DNA from: JBEKHT01 sp049516595
GTDB lineage: Bacteria; Chloroflexota; Anaerolineae; Anaerolineales; RBG-16-64-43
Reading direction: 5' to 3'
Assembly: GCA_049516595.1 (NCBI GenBank)
Contig: JBEKSY010000004.1
Coordinates: 62,001-126,000 of the forward strand
Length of the DNA stretch: 64,000 nucleotides
The notes under the pieces were generated by a model. It was given only the letters and a program-made list of their open reading frames with translations, had not been told where the DNA came from and searched no databases. The position numbers were made by a program, and so were the translations under genes. Below, one piece after another: positions 17,296-24,489 of this stretch; position 1 is the first letter of the stretch; each line of letters begins with the position of its first letter.

Positions 17296-18072
17296 TCATT
17301 TGGCGAGGCTGGCAACCGCAGGGGCGACTTTGTAGTCCCCTAGCGGGAAGGCTGGAATCATGTTCTCCTCCAGCCAACGCAAAGCTTCGAGCGGCGTCAG
17401 CCCCCAGTTGGTCGGGCAGGTCGACAACAGCTCGACCATGGAGAAACCCAGGCCCTGGCGCTGGGTCTCAAAGGCCACTCGCAGCGCCTTCTTGGCCAGG
17501 CGGATGTTCTTGGGGTTATGCAGGCTGCGCCGCACCACGTAGCTGGCTCCCTCCAATGTGGCTAGCACTTCGGCCATGCGGATGGGAAAACCCGTCAGCT
17601 CCACATCACGCCCGTTCGGAGTGGAGGTGGTTTTCTGGCCCGGCAAGGTCGTGGGGGCCATCTGCCCCCCGGTCATGCCGTAGTTGGTGTTGTTGATGAA
17701 AATGACCGTGATCGCCTCGCCCCGGGCGGCGGCGTGCAGGATTTCCGCCATGCCGATCGAAGCCAGATCCCCGTCCCCTTGATAGGTGAACACAATCCGG
17801 TCCGGGAGCAGACGTTTGATCCCGGTTGCCATCGCCGGGGCGCGACCGTGGGCGGCCTCGGCAAAATCGAAGTTGAAGTAGTTGTAGGCAAAAACAGCGC
17901 AACCCACGGGAGCCACCCCAATGGTCCTTTCGCGCAGGCCCATCTCGTCCAGGATTTCCGCAATCAAACGGTGGGCCACGCCATGCGTGCAGCCCGGGCA
18001 ATAATGGGTCGGCGTTTCCGTCAGCGAGTTCGGCCGCCGGTAGACCAACGTTTCCATCGCCGTCGCAACCAT
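17296..18072 (-). CDS. 2-oxoacid:ferredoxin oxidoreductase, beta (TPP-binding) subunit
   Basis: Thiamine diphosphate-binding subunit (258 residues). The TPP motif is GDGDLASIGMAEILHAA...INNTNYGMTGGQ. Near the N-terminus are HYCPGCTHGV and GVAPVGCAVF. The C-terminus has EALRWLEENMIPAFPLGDYK. It acts with the alpha subunit to decarboxylate a 2-oxoacid and pass electrons to ferredoxin. It lies 15 nt after the alpha gene in the same operon. The annotated start ATG may be one of two (MVATAMETLVY or the internal Met). Confidence 0.94.
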   Translation of the reverse strand: MVATAMETLVYRRPNSLTETPTHYCPGCTHGVAHRLIAEILDEMGLRERTIGVAPVGCAVFAYNYFNFDFAEAAHGRAPAMATGIKRLLPDRIVFTYQGDGDLASIGMAEILHAAARGEAITVIFINNTNYGMTGGQMAPTTLPGQKTTSTPNGRDVELTGFPIRMAEVLATLEGASYVVRRSLHNPKNIRLAKKALRVAFETQRQGLGFSMVELLSTCPTNWGLTPLEALRWLEENMIPAFPLGDYKVAPAVASLAK

Positions 18073-18087
18073 TCCTGCCCTCTCGCC

Positions 18088-19203
18088 TCAGTTTGGCGCT
18101 TGCGCCAACCGCTCGAGCCACTTCGCGCGAACGTCCCCCGACTCCCCCGACCCCCCCTGCGCCATCCGGTGAACCTCGCTTAGGACCTCATCCGGGAAGG
18201 GGACCACTCCTCCCATGCGCCCATAGAACCCCACCGGAACCCTTTCCCGGGTCGCCAGGCGCACATCCTCCAGCATTTGGCCGGCGTTTATCTCAACGAC
18301 CAGGAACGCCTTGGCCCGATCTGCGAGCGCAGCCAGTTCCTCATAAGGAAACGGGCTGAGGGTCACCGGGCGGAACAACCCCGCCTTGAGCCCCTCTGCG
18401 CGAGCGGCACGAACGGCGGAGAGGGAAACGCGCCCGGCCGTCCCAAAGGCCACCACTACGATCTCGGCATCCTCGAGCTGGTACGGCTTGAAGCGAACCT
18501 CTTTCGCCCGAATTTCCAGCCAGCGAGACTGCAGGCGGCGGTTGGCGATTTCCTCTTCATACGGGTCCAGGTAGATGGAGGTGAGGATGCGGCGTTCCCG
18601 GCCTTGGGCTCCGGTGAGCGCCCAACTGGGCGAGGCCCGATGCACCTCCCGCATCGGTGGCAGCTCAGCCGGCTCCATAATCTGGCCGACATTCCCGTCG
18701 GCCAACACCATGGCGATGGTTTGATACTTCTCCGCCAGATCAAAGGCCAGGACGGTCAGGTCAATGGCTTCCTGGACCGTCGCAGGCGCGAGCACAATCG
18801 GGTGGTAATCCCCGTGCCCGCCCCCATGCACCACCTGGTTGTAGTCGCCCTGGGAGGGCGCGATGTTGCCCAGTCCCGGGCCTCCCCGCATCACATCAAT
18901 GAGCACACAAGGGATTTCGGTGCCCGCGATGTAGGAAATGCCCTCCATCATCAGGCTCATCCCCGGGCTCGAGGAGGAGGACATGACTCGGGCACCGGTG
19001 CAGGCCGCCCCGTACACCATGTTGATGGTGGCCACTTCACTCTCTGCCTGGATGAACACACGCCCCAGCTCAGGCATCCTGCGCGCCATCCATTCCAGCA
19101 GCTCGGTCTGGGGGGTGATCGGGTAACCAAAATACGCCTCCACCCCGGCCCGAATGGCCGCCTCGGCCATCGCCTCATTTCCCTTGAGGAGCTCTTTGGC
19201 CAT
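18088..19203 (-). CDS. vorB: 2-oxoacid:ferredoxin oxidoreductase, alpha subunit (VorB-like)
   Basis: Alpha subunit (371 residues) with the pyrimidine-binding and transketolase C-terminal domains. It starts AKELLKGNEAMAEAAIRAGV and has YFGYPITPQTELLEWM, then SSSSSPGMSLMMEGISYIAG and RGGPGLGNIAPSQGDYNQ. This fits the family annotated as 3-methyl-2-oxobutanoate or 2-oxoglutarate dehydrogenase subunit VorB/KorA. It probably oxidises branched-chain 2-oxoacids or 2-oxoglutarate to the acyl-CoA. It follows the ferredoxin subunit by 10 nt. The substrate is not settled by sequence. Confidence 0.92.
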   Translation of the reverse strand: MAKELLKGNEAMAEAAIRAGVEAYFGYPITPQTELLEWMARRMPELGRVFIQAESEVATINMVYGAACTGARVMSSSSSPGMSLMMEGISYIAGTEIPCVLIDVMRGGPGLGNIAPSQGDYNQVVHGGGHGDYHPIVLAPATVQEAIDLTVLAFDLAEKYQTIAMVLADGNVGQIMEPAELPPMREVHRASPSWALTGAQGRERRILTSIYLDPYEEEIANRRLQSRWLEIRAKEVRFKPYQLEDAEIVVVAFGTAGRVSLSAVRAARAEGLKAGLFRPVTLSPFPYEELAALADRAKAFLVVEINAGQMLEDVRLATRERVPVGFYGRMGGVVPFPDEVLSEVHRMAQGGSGESGDVRAKWLERLAQAPN

Positions 19204-19213
19204 GGCAAATCTC

Positions 19214-19459
19214 TCAGCTCGTCACCGCAGCGGCCCGAACCGATTCCCGGTAAACCGTGATCGCCGCTTCCGGGCACACCACGGCGCATAGGGCGCAGCC
19301 CGTGCAGCCGACCTCCGCGGTCAGCTTCACCGGGTGATAACCCTTCGAGGTTAGAGTTCCCCTATCCAGCGCGAGCACCTTCTGCGCGCAGACGGCCACG
19401 CAAAGTTCGCAACCTTTGCAGAAGCGCTCATCAATATCAACCCGGCCTCTCACAGGCAT
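19214..19459 (-). CDS. 2[4Fe-4S] ferredoxin subunit of the oxidoreductase
   Basis: 81 residues with two 4Fe-4S motifs: CKGCELCVAVC and CTGCALCAVVCPEA. Electrons from the TPP subunit pass through these clusters to a soluble ferredoxin. It is the first gene of the operon (delta, alpha, beta, bfr, gamma). ATG 19459 has GGAGG 12 nt upstream. Upstream, GACAA-AATTC-TTGTC (19496-19510) is a small inverted repeat that could be an operator; this is weak. Confidence 0.92.
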   Translation of the reverse strand: MPVRGRVDIDERFCKGCELCVAVCAQKVLALDRGTLTSKGYHPVKLTAEVGCTGCALCAVVCPEAAITVYRESVRAAAVTS

Positions 19460-19631
19460 TTTGACCGCGCCTCCGATCGGTTGGCAAGGAAACCCGACAA
19501 AATTCTTGTCAATAGTCTACTTTATGCTCGCGAGCCCCACCCCCCGTAGTGCCAAGCGTCCTTCCCGATATTGACAAAAATCCCCCGTTTTTCACCCCTC
19601 TGCGGACCGATTCAGGCGCTCATGCATCGCT

Positions 19632-19637
19632 TATAAT
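19632..19637 (+). promoter_or_regulatory. -10 box of rnd, leaderless arrangement
   Basis: TATAAT lies 7 nt before the ATG at 19645, with no Shine-Dalgarno between, so the transcript would start at or next to the start codon. The -35 region is weak (TTCAGG, 19611-19616, spacing 15). Confidence 0.55.
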
Positions 19638-19644
19638 TGGCCGC

Positions 19645-20790
19645 ATGCCTCCGGCCAGCCCAGCCCACTTCATTTCCAATGGCGCCGATCTCCATGAACT
19701 CATCATACGCCTCCTCGATCAAGCGCGCATCGCGGTGGACACCGAATCCAATAGCCTCTTCGCCTACCGGGAAAAAGTCTGCCTGATCCAATTCTCCACA
19801 TCCGAATCGGATTACCTGGTCGACCCGCTGGCGGCTCTGGACCTTGCCCCGCTCGGAGAGGTCTTCTCCCGACCCGTCCCGCAGAAGGTATTCCATGCCG
19901 CCGAGTACGACCTTCTCTGCCTTACCCGGGACTTTGGTTTCGGGGTCGAAGGTCTTTTCGACACGATGCTGGCGGCGCGCGCGCTGGGGTTCCGCCAGAC
20001 CGGGCTGGGCGCAGTCCTCAAGAGCGAACTCGAGGTGGATCTTGATAAGCGCTGGCAGAGGGCGAATTGGGGAATCCGGCCCCTGCCCGGCGATCAAGTC
20101 CGCTATGCCCAGCTGGACACGCACTATCTCCTCGCCCTCCGAGATCACCTCGTCGCAAGGCTCAGTGAGCGAGGACTCGTGGAGGAGGTTGAGGAAGAAT
20201 GCGAGCGCCTGGCACGCGCCTGCCTGCAGTCTCCTGCCTCTTCCCCCTCGAACGGGTTCTGGAGGCTTCGCGGAGCCTTTGAGCTTGTTGCTCAGGACCG
20301 GGCGATCCTCTACCAACTTTACCTGTGCCGCGAGGAGCTGGCCCGAGGGCTGGACCGGCCGCCCTTCAAGGTTCTCTCCCAGAAGGTGCTTACGGAGATC
20401 GCGCGTAATCATCCCAGCTCTTTGGAGGAGCTGCGCAAAGTGCCCGGCGTAACCCCGGTGCAAATCGCCCTCTGGGGAGGCGAGATACTTCGAGCCGTTC
20501 GCGAAGGATTGCAGGCGGCGGTCCCTCATCCCCCGCGAGCCGGAGAACGGAACGAGCCTGCGATCGCGCGCCATGAGGCCTTGCGCAGGTGGCGCAAGGA
20601 ACGGGCGGCCGCTCGCGGTGTGGAGTCCGATGTCATCTTGAGCCGAGACGTCTTGTGGCGCATTGCCGAGCGAGGGCCGTGCTCGCTGGAAGAACTGGCC
20701 GCCGTGGAAGGCCTCGGCCCGTCCCGCTTGCGCTGCTACGGCGAGGAAATCATGCACGTCTTGGCTGACACTGACCGATTCCAAGAGTGA
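19645..20790 (+). CDS. rnd: Ribonuclease D
   Basis: 3'-5' exoribonuclease of the DEDDy group that trims tRNA and other stable RNA 3' ends; 381 residues. Exonuclease core: DTESNSLFAYREKVCLIQFS (Asp and Glu of Exo I), HAAEYDLLCLTRDFG (Exo II Asp) and RYAQLDTHYLLALRDHL (Exo III, Y-x3-D pattern). Two C-terminal helical HRDC-like regions follow, at about 230-300 and 320-380. The start chosen is ATG 19645, after a TATAAT box, because the frame upstream to 19549 has no family-like sequence. RNase D usually works alone; the neighbour downstream is a broken MBL-fold gene. Confidence 0.93.
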   Translation: MPPASPAHFISNGADLHELIIRLLDQARIAVDTESNSLFAYREKVCLIQFSTSESDYLVDPLAALDLAPLGEVFSRPVPQKVFHAAEYDLLCLTRDFGFGVEGLFDTMLAARALGFRQTGLGAVLKSELEVDLDKRWQRANWGIRPLPGDQVRYAQLDTHYLLALRDHLVARLSERGLVEEVEEECERLARACLQSPASSPSNGFWRLRGAFELVAQDRAILYQLYLCREELARGLDRPPFKVLSQKVLTEIARNHPSSLEELRKVPGVTPVQIALWGGEILRAVREGLQAAVPHPPRAGERNEPAIARHEALRRWRKERAAARGVESDVILSRDVLWRIAERGPCSLEELAAVEGLGPSRLRCYGEEIMHVLADTDRFQE

Positions 20791-20796
20791 GCCCCG

Positions 20797-21420
20797 GAAA
20801 TCCATTTTGAGGGGGCGGCCCAGACCGTCATGGGGTCGTCGCATCTGATCTCCGTGCACGGCAAGACCCTGCTCCTGGACTCCGGGCTGTGTAGGCCATC
20901 GGGCAGGCAGCTATGCCATCAACTCGTGTTCCGACTTCACACCCCCCCCCGCGATTTGCCGCGGTCGTGCTATCCCACACCCATGTGGATCACACGGGAA
21001 ATTGCCGAACCTTGCGCTGAGGGCTTCCGCGGGCCTATCCACGCGACGACAGCCACGGTCCACCTGACCGAACGGGTCCTGTGGGACGCGGGCCTCATCC
21101 AAGAAAAAGACATCGCTTTCCTGAACAAGTAGCGCGCGGGACGGCGAACGGCCCTTGCAACCGCTCTTCCCCCTCCATGACTTCGCAAGGGTTCTGCCCC
21201 TCTTGAGAACGCATGCCTACGATGAGCTGTTCGAGGTTGTTCCCGGGGTCGCGGCAACCTTTTTCGAGGCAGGCCGCATTCTGGGTTCGGCGGGGATCGC
21301 GCTGGAGATCACCGAAAGAGACCACAAGAACCGGCTCGTCTTTTCGGGGGACATCGGGGGGCACACTGGATTTCACGAGGGATTCGGAACCTCTGGCCGC
21401 TGGTTCTCGCGGCAATCCAT
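20797..21420 (+). pseudogene. Decayed MBL-fold metallohydrolase / RNA exonuclease gene
   Basis: Pieces of a metallo-beta-lactamase-fold RNA-processing protein (YsiH/CPSF-like family) are read in different frames. Frame pieces in order: IHFEGAAQTVMGSSHLIS with LLLDSGL; then, after a run of nine C (20942-20950), AVVLSHTHVDHTGNCRTL with the metal-binding H-x-H-x-D-H motif; then EGFRGPIHATTATV and GLIQEKDIAFLNK; then LQPLFPLHDFARVLPLLR and LVFSGDIG. The start codon is lost, at least three frameshifts are present, and the C-terminal half of a normal protein of about 450 residues is missing. No functional product is expected. Sequencing error could explain one shift but not all. Confidence 0.85.
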
Positions 21421-21547
21421 TTCAGGTCACGGACGAGCAATGCGTGGCGCCCCGGCGGGGCGCCACGGTGGGCAGAACACTGAATCACCCTGAAACCGGT
21501 CACGTTTTGGCCAGTCAGGCAAGACGCGCGTGATATAATCGCGCACC

Positions 21548-21635
21548 GGAGAGGTGCCGGAGCGGTTGATCGGGACGGTCTCGAAAACCGTTGTGGTCCT
21601 TGTGGCCACCGAGGGTTCGAATCCCTCCCTCTCCG
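21548..21635 (+). tRNA. tRNA-Ser (anticodon CGA)
   Basis: Class II tRNA with a long variable arm: acceptor GGAGAGG/CCTCTCC, anticodon stem ACGGT/ACCGT with loop CTCGAAA, T-arm GGTTCGAAT, discriminator G. CCA is not encoded. TATAAT at 21534-21539 lies 8 nt upstream of the 5' end. Confidence 0.96.
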
Positions 21636-21688
21636 CTCGCGTAGCGGTGCCCTTGGTCCCTTCTTGGTAGGTGGAGGAAAGAGGTAGT

Positions 21689-22024
21689 ATGGCAGAGCTT
21701 GCCCAATTCAGTCAGTCCACGTTTGACAGCGAAGTGCTCAAGGCCGCCGGGCCAGTCCTGGTAGATTTCACCGCGTCGTGGTGCCATCCCTGCCATCTGC
21801 TGGAGCCCATCGTCCGGGAGTTGGCGGATTCCTGGGTCGGCCGGGTCAAGGTGGGTCAGGTCGATGTGGATGCGAACTCTGATCTTGCCATCCGCTACGG
21901 CGTCATGGGTGTTCCAACCTTGATCCTATTCATTGCAGGTCAGCAGACCGAGCGCGTCGTCGGCTTTGTGCCCCGCGATAAGCTTCGCGCCAAGCTGGAA
22001 CCTCATCTCCCAGCCCCGGCTTGA
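21689..22024 (+). CDS. trxA: Thioredoxin with CHPC active site
   Basis: Thioredoxin-fold disulfide reductase, 111 residues, cytoplasmic (no signal peptide). Fold markers: VLVDFTASWCHPCHLLEPIV (active site), KVGQVDVDANSDLAIRYGV, and cis-proline in MGVPTLILF. The active site is C-H-P-C, not the usual thioredoxin C-G-P-C. C-x-P-C variants with His occur in DsbA, where His raises the oxidising potential. Start ATG 21689 follows GGAGGAAAGAGG, a strong Shine-Dalgarno. It lies 53 nt after tRNA-Ser and ends before a terminator. Partner reductase not in the window. Confidence 0.92.
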   Translation: MAELAQFSQSTFDSEVLKAAGPVLVDFTASWCHPCHLLEPIVRELADSWVGRVKVGQVDVDANSDLAIRYGVMGVPTLILFIAGQQTERVVGFVPRDKLRAKLEPHLPAPA

Positions 22025-22046
22025 TAGTCCCTGGATCAAGAAAAAG

Positions 22047-22090
22047 AAGGCCCCTCGCGCTTTTCGGGCGAGGGGCCCTTTGCTTTTCTC
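22047..22090 (+). terminator. Rho-independent terminator after trxA
   Basis: GGCCCCTCGC and its complement GCGAGGGGCC form a 10-bp GC-rich stem with a short loop, followed by CTTTGCTTTTCT. An A-rich stretch on the other side may also let it serve the leftward receiver gene ending at 22116. Confidence 0.85.
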
Positions 22091-22115
22091 TCTTCGGGCG
22101 GCTCCAGATGGAGAC

Positions 22116-22544
22116 CTAGGCCGCAAGTCTCTGGATGGACTCCATCAACTGGTCGGAGTCGAGTTGCTTGAGGAGGTAGTCGCACGCCCCCGCGCGCTTC
22201 GCCGCCGTCCGCTCCCAGGAACTCTCGTAGGTGGTTAGCACAACGACCCTGGGAGACCAGGGGAGATTTGCGACCTCTCGCACAATCTCCAGCCCCATGC
22301 CGTCGCCGCGCTTGATCTCTATCAGGACCACCTCGGGGTGGCTCTTGCGCACCTCCTCCAGAGCCTTCTCAGCCTCACCAGCCTCCCCAACCAAGGCGAT
22401 TCCTGCCGACGTGCGCAGTCGGTCCGCAAGGGCCTGGCGGACTTTCTCGTGTTCCTCGATGAGGAACACGCGCGTTGCGGTGAGCTGAGGATTCAAGTAC
22501 ACGACCTTGCCCGATTGGGCCAATCCCTTGGGAGGAAAACCCAT
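22116..22544 (-). CDS. Single-domain response-regulator receiver with Glu at the phospho site
   Basis: About 142 residues forming one CheY-like receiver domain with no output domain. The fold is clear: RVFLIEEHEKVRQALADRL, then VVLIEIKRGDGMGLEI, VVVLTTYES and GACDYLLKQLD. The acidic pocket reads Glu30-Glu31 and the phospho-acceptor position is Glu76, where ordinary receivers have Asp. The Thr (104) and Lys (126) of the switch are kept. It therefore probably cannot be phosphorylated normally and may mimic the active state or act as a fixed adaptor. It lies 128 nt after the histidine kinase gene. Start uncertain (ATG 22544 chosen). Confidence 0.8.
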   Translation of the reverse strand: MGFPPKGLAQSGKVVYLNPQLTATRVFLIEEHEKVRQALADRLRTSAGIALVGEAGEAEKALEEVRKSHPEVVLIEIKRGDGMGLEIVREVANLPWSPRVVVLTTYESSWERTAAKRAGACDYLLKQLDSDQLMESIQRLAA

Positions 22545-22671
22545 TTCCTGCTGCTGAGAAGTATAGAGGCCAAGACGAAGCCGGCTCCAGTGATTATCGT
22601 CTCGAGCCGATGGGCAACCTGTCACGCCGGACCCTCCCATCGGCCCTGGCCCCGATCTCCCGCCCGACTTC

Positions 22672-24354
22672 TCAAGCGGGCCCGGCAGGCGGAACCACGG
22701 CCGGGATCCGCACCCTCACAACCGTTCCTTTTCCCCGTTCCGAGTGGATCGTCGCCTCACCACCCGCCGCCCGGGCTCTCTCCTCGATGTTGGTGAGCCC
22801 GTGTCCGAGCAGCTTGCGCTGGCCCTCCGTGCTGAATCCTTTGCCGTTGTCATTGACCGTGAGCTCAATCCATTCCTCATTCCGGCGCAGGTTAATCACC
22901 ACGTGAGTCGCCTGGGAATGCTTGGCCACATTGGCCAAGGCCTCTTGGGTCACATGAAAGAAACCGTTCATGGAAGCGGCCGAGAGACCCTCCGCCGCCC
23001 CATTCGAGATGTGCAAATCCACCTCGGTCAGGGTTTGAGCCCGGAACTCGCGCACCAGTTGTCGGAGGCCCGTGGCCAGATTCTCCGTGGCCATGCGACG
23101 GGGCTGCAGGTCGAGGATGTAAGAGCGAATGTCGCGAATGACATCATTGAGGCCCTCAATCGACTTGCCCATTCTCTCTCGGGCCGATCCGGGATCTTCC
23201 TGCAGAGATAGGCTGGCGTCTTCCAGCATCAATCCGACCGCGTAGATTGACTGGATGATGCCATCGTGCAGGTCCATTCCGATCCGCTCGCGCTCTTCCA
23301 GGACGGCCAGCCGCTGCGACTTGCGATGCAAGAGACCGTTCTCCACCGCCTCGCCCATGGTCAGACCAACCGCCCGAAATAGATCTCGCAGGCGAGGGGT
23401 CAGCTCGATCGGCCGCAGGGCCGCAAGTCCCATCACCCCGAGCACGCGATCCTTGGAGACCAGGGGGACGCATAAATAGGTGCCGAAACCGGCCTGCGCC
23501 GCGTGGCGCGGGAGCCGCGGTTGCCCGGAAAGGCTGGAGGAGAAGATCAATTCCTTTTGCTTGGCCGCACTTCCAACCAGGTCCTCCCCCAGCCGGAAGT
23601 GGTCATGGCCCAAAAAGGCTGGGGCCTGGGACCCCTTGCGGAGCACGACCGAGAACTCGTTTGTCCCCTCCTCATCGAGGAAGACTTCGCCGACCTCGGC
23701 CTCAAACAGCGCCATGACCCGCGAAAGGGTCTTGTCCAGGATGACGTCCGGATCCAGGCTCGTCCCAACCACGTGAGCGATTTCATTCAGGATAGCCAGC
23801 TCGCGGTTGCGCTCCTCGAGCTGAGATTCGTCCTGGCTCAGCCGCTGGTAGTAGCGGGCATTCTCAATGGCCACCGCGGCATAGGCGGCCAGCATCTCGA
23901 CCAGCTGCTCGTCCCGATCGTTGAATCCGGCGCCCTCCCTCTTGTTGGTCAAGTAGATGTGGCCAATCCCTCGGTCTTGCGAGAGAATGGGGACCCCCAG
24001 GAAGCTCTTCATGTAGGGGTGGTGCGGAGGGAAACCGACCGAACGAGGGTCTGAGACGATATCCTGCAGCCGGATCGCCCGCCTCTCCCGGACGATGGCA
24101 CCCAACAGCCCATGCCCGCGAGGAGGAGCCCCGATCGCAACCACCTCAGCCGGAGAAATGCCAGAGGTTACAAAGCGCTCAAGGGTCCCGTCGCTACCCG
24201 GGACCCCGATCGCCGCATATTGCGCATCGACGAGCCCGCGCGCGCCGTCTGCAATGTGCTGGAGGACCCCCTGCAGAGACCTTTCGCGAACGAGCTCCAA
24301 GCTTATCCGATGCAGGGCACTCAACTGCAGATCGCTGGCTCGGGTGATCTCCAC
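22672..24354 (-). CDS. GAF-GAF sensor histidine kinase (NarL-type, HisKA_3)
   Basis: Cytoplasmic sensor kinase of about 560 residues with no membrane segments. Domains: GAF 1 (about 10-170, with FLGVPIL and GHIYLTNKREG), GAF 2 (about 195-350, with YLCVPLVSKDRVLGVMGL), HisKA_3 dimerisation domain with ERERIGMDLHDGIIQSIYA (His at about 363), and HATPase_c with EALANVAKHSQATH (N box), TVNDNGKGF (G1) and GHGLTNIEERARAAGG (G2). This layout resembles DevS/DosS-type kinases that sense gas or redox through GAF domains; a ligand is not proven. GTG 24354 follows AGGAG and a TACAAT box, and is preferred over an upstream start at 24474. The atypical receiver follows. Confidence 0.88.
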   Translation of the reverse strand: MEITRASDLQLSALHRISLELVRERSLQGVLQHIADGARGLVDAQYAAIGVPGSDGTLERFVTSGISPAEVVAIGAPPRGHGLLGAIVRERRAIRLQDIVSDPRSVGFPPHHPYMKSFLGVPILSQDRGIGHIYLTNKREGAGFNDRDEQLVEMLAAYAAVAIENARYYQRLSQDESQLEERNRELAILNEIAHVVGTSLDPDVILDKTLSRVMALFEAEVGEVFLDEEGTNEFSVVLRKGSQAPAFLGHDHFRLGEDLVGSAAKQKELIFSSSLSGQPRLPRHAAQAGFGTYLCVPLVSKDRVLGVMGLAALRPIELTPRLRDLFRAVGLTMGEAVENGLLHRKSQRLAVLEERERIGMDLHDGIIQSIYAVGLMLEDASLSLQEDPGSARERMGKSIEGLNDVIRDIRSYILDLQPRRMATENLATGLRQLVREFRAQTLTEVDLHISNGAAEGLSAASMNGFFHVTQEALANVAKHSQATHVVINLRRNEEWIELTVNDNGKGFSTEGQRKLLGHGLTNIEERARAAGGEATIHSERGKGTVVRVRIPAVVPPAGPA

Positions 24355-24489
24355 TACATCTCCTATGATTATTGTAGCATTTATCCAGGAAGCCTGCAGA
24401 AGACGGCGGAAGGCTCTTCCACCCAGTGCTTTTCGAGAAGCCTCCAATTCCCTGCTCGCCGGGGAGCCTCCCACCCCCGAGGACCCTCT

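Noticed and set aside
19549..19644. Upstream extension of rnd
   Set aside because: The -10 box at 19632 and family length favour the ATG at 19645.
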